DNA from: Nemania diffusa
Taxonomy: Eukaryota; Ascomycota; Sordariomycetes; Xylariales; Xylariaceae
DNA length: 64,000 bases
Reading direction: 5' to 3'
Assembly: GCA_038501195.1 (NCBI GenBank)
Contig: JBBPUQ010000008.1
Coordinates: 1,716,001 to 1,780,000, forward strand
Shown here in pieces: positions 61,717-64,000 of the stretch (positions within the stretch are counted from its first letter, which is position 1; every line of letters begins with the position of its first letter). Both the position numbers and the translations under genes were made by a program. The notes under the pieces were generated by a model. The model worked only from the letters and a program-made list of their open reading frames with translations. It was not told the DNA's origin and made no database searches.

Positions 61717-62740
61717 CTAACACTTGATAACTGGCACGTTTCCGGGGGCATTGTACGGTTTGCCAGCATTGTCAGGCTGGCCCGTCAGCCCGTAGATGCT
61801 AACCAAGATGCTCGGGTCGTTCTGCTTGTAAGCGCCGGGGAAGCTGACGGTCGAGCTTGGCGTGAATGTGCCACTCCCACTAACTCTGATCTGGGCACAC
61901 GACATCTGCGAAGAATCAAGAGTCAGCAATCACTGTTCATAGTACTCTCATACCAAGGAATCTAAAAATGGCTTACGTAGAATTGAGCCCCCATGTTAGT
62001 TTTAGCCGAGTGCAGTGCTAGGATTTCGACGCGCATCAGGTAGTCGCCGGGTGCGATGCATTGCGGCATCTGGAACTTCGTCCAACCTTGGTTCGAAATC
62101 ATGTTATCCACGCCCCATTTCTTCGTGGATGTATTAAACGTGTCTTCCCAGATCTTGAACCACTTTAGGCCGGTCTTGCTTGCCGTGGCAGCATTGTCAA
62201 CCTTAGCTAGCCATGCTGTGACAGGGCCCTTGTGAGATGGCGCGATCGGGTTGTCAGGATCGTTCGCAAACTGTGCACCGCCGATCACATGTCCGAAATA
62301 GGCTCCAACTGGCGATTACATTAAAGTCAATATTGTCAATTCATAGTAAACACTACTGCGGGTTTCAGGAGCTCGCAGAAGTAGCAAGAGAAGAAAAAGG
62401 CTGCTAAAGGTAATGCATGGCTCTCAGACATGCGAAAAAGGGGGACATAAGACTAACTGTTGTCTCCGGGCTTAACACTGATAACCTTGTCGGAAGTTCT
62501 CCCCTGCTTCTGGCAAATGATGTCTTGCGAGGTCACATCGTAGACTGGGTTGTTGTCATTCGGGGCACGCAAGCCGACCAGTGAGCCTTGCTTCTGATCA
62601 TTGACTGAGACTTCCTAGGAATATGGTTAGCAGGTAGCACAACGCCTATTGATAACCTATTATTGTTGACTTACTTGGAAGATGCAGTGAGCCTCGGCTG
62701 AGATGGCAAATGCCAGAGCCGCAATGCTAGAGAACTTCAT
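61717..62740 (-). CDS. AA9 lytic polysaccharide monooxygenase, secreted
   Basis: Predicted 247-residue copper monooxygenase (family AA9, formerly GH61) that oxidatively breaks crystalline cellulose or related beta-glucans outside the cell. Exons are 62740-62675, 62614-62458, 62308-61977 and 61905-61717, with introns of 60, 149 and 71 bases, clean GT-AG ends and a GCTGAC branch in intron 3. The 17-residue signal peptide [17 protein letters not shown] is followed directly by His18, which becomes the mature N-terminal His of the histidine brace. The second copper His is His100 in SHKGPV, and the axial Tyr is Tyr185 in GAQFY-MSCAQI. The ALHSA segment supplies the conserved outer-sphere His. Cysteine pairs (Cys59 and the CIAPGDY Cys, for example) fit the fold. 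There is no cellulose-binding module at the C-terminus (ends VPVIKC). The active-site set is complete, so the enzyme is probably functional. Confidence 0.93.
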
Positions 62741-64000
62741 TTCTGCTAAGCGAGATACTAACCCCAGGAGCTATCGTATGCTTGTATGCTAGATAAACTA
62801 TCTTATCTACATTCAAGCGAGACTAGTGGTCTTTATAGAAAGATTTGAAGAGCTTGCCAACACTTAAGGAGCTTGATAATTACAGCAACCCCAGGGAAAT
62901 GTATCACACAGATTAGCGATTTGCCGAAGAACGGAGCTAGGGTATCTAGATGGTACTATATCCATCGGGCCTTCTACTCTGGATTTACGAGGTTCTCTCA
63001 TCCTAGAATGAGTTTCGCCATGTTCATGGCTCTATCTCTTTATGGTCGAGCATAAGGGGGCGGCCCGGGAGAGCGAGGTAATTTATCCGGGTATTTGGAA
63101 AGCACCATGTTAACTCGCTATTGATGCCGTGTGACATAATAAACTTGGGGAAATCTTTTCGGCTCGTCTGAGACCGAACATGATTGGGTCATGCTCCTTA
63201 ACAGGTGACAGTACATCGGGTCTTTGATAGATTGTCTTGGCTTGGTATGCCGTAGTGCTACGGTGCTGATTGGAATGATCAACGCGGAGGTCTCATGTTT
63301 ATATAGTGAAAACCTGGGGAGCACCCATGCTAGGCGGAACGCAAATGAGGTTCTGCGGATACCGAGCCGAACTTTTAATGTGATTCTTACCTTAAAGGAA
63401 GGGCTACCTCATATATGGAATCTTCTACACATACGTGCTGGACGAACTCATGCTGCCAAGCTAACACATAAACGTAATGAGTTCTGTGAGAAAAAGAGAA
63501 CTACGTACTTATACCAGGAAGGTGCCTCCATTTTGCTAAATTTCATGCCCAGTGTCTCGAATTTAGATTTATTAATGCCTACTAGGTAATCTATATATCT
63601 ACTCGGGAAGAACCTTGGAACTTCATAATTGCAGACAGGCTTAGGCACTAATATGCGGCGCCTGCAATGGTAGTTCCGTATATTTTTGATGCCACTAGCT
63701 TTCCTATCAGACTCCCCGACCTAGGCATGTACGAGCCTGCTTACTGAACCAGGTATTAAGTAGCAAGGTACATTATCATAGCAGCTAAATATATGCGATC
63801 GCTCTATCGAAGATCCAAGATTGGTCGGTACTGTCACTCAATAAGTCATCTTATCAATCTCGCGAGAAGGCATAGAGAAGAGAGAGCATTTCACATAACT
63901 AGCAGAACGGTAACTAACAACATATGAAAACCTGCCATCCTAAACACAGGGAGGATTGACACGAAGCAAGCCTATTTATGATCACATCAATAGTGCTATA
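62741..64000. other. AA9 promoter and right-hand end, no gene seen
   Basis: Upstream of the AA9 gene, a TATAAAGA-type box lies on the minus strand at about 62829-62836, some 90 bases before the ATG. A CTGGGG word (minus strand, about 62763-62768) matches the CreA carbon-repressor consensus SYGGRG; both are motif matches only. The rest, including an open frame at 63224-63589, shows nothing recognisable. Confidence 0.35.

Noticed and set aside
63224..63589. 121-codon open frame at the right end
   Set aside because: No recognisable motif, irregular composition and no conserved-looking blocks; likely chance.

Overview
This window looks like nuclear DNA of a filamentous ascomycete (Pezizomycotina, possibly a sordariomycete). 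The evidence is short GT-AG introns with CTRAY-type branch sites, a HET-domain gene, a class II hydrophobin, an AA9 polysaccharide monooxygenase, a GH55 glucanase, a fungal type III polyketide synthase, and a large block carrying the one-directional C-to-T/G-to-A signature of repeat-induced point mutation (RIP).

Layout. (1) About 1-16,600 is a gene desert of ordinary base composition; I found no supportable gene in it. (2) 16,701-17,243 is a four-exon class II hydrophobin gene, visible only after splicing by eye. (3) 18,451-24,378 holds three minus-strand genes: a HET-domain protein, an Atg22-like transporter in six exons, and a small membrane protein. (4) 24,861-46,265 is an extremely AT-rich block of RIP-mutated transposons. 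It contains a short LTR element (27,037-28,686) whose left LTR is pristine and right LTR fully mutated, and a Ty3/gypsy relic (32,554-39,968) nested inside a second LTR element (31,257-44,818). (5) 47,433-62,740 is a normal gene-bearing arm: type III PKS (+), glycosylasparaginase (-), GH55 exo-beta-1,3-glucanase (+), a 1,597-residue STAND NTPase with a predicted Goodbye domain, helical-repeat-like region and zinc-ligand C-terminus (-), and an AA9 LPMO (-). (6) 62,741-64,000 shows no gene.

How it fits together. The genes do not form one operon-like pathway. They are typical of an accessory fungal compartment: self/non-self recognition (HET, STAND) on both sides of a heterochromatic transposon block, secreted wall-active enzymes (GH55, AA9), a surface protein (hydrophobin) and one secondary-metabolism core enzyme (type III PKS) without recognisable tailoring genes. 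All exon models were made by eye from splice signals, frame and family motifs; no database search was run.
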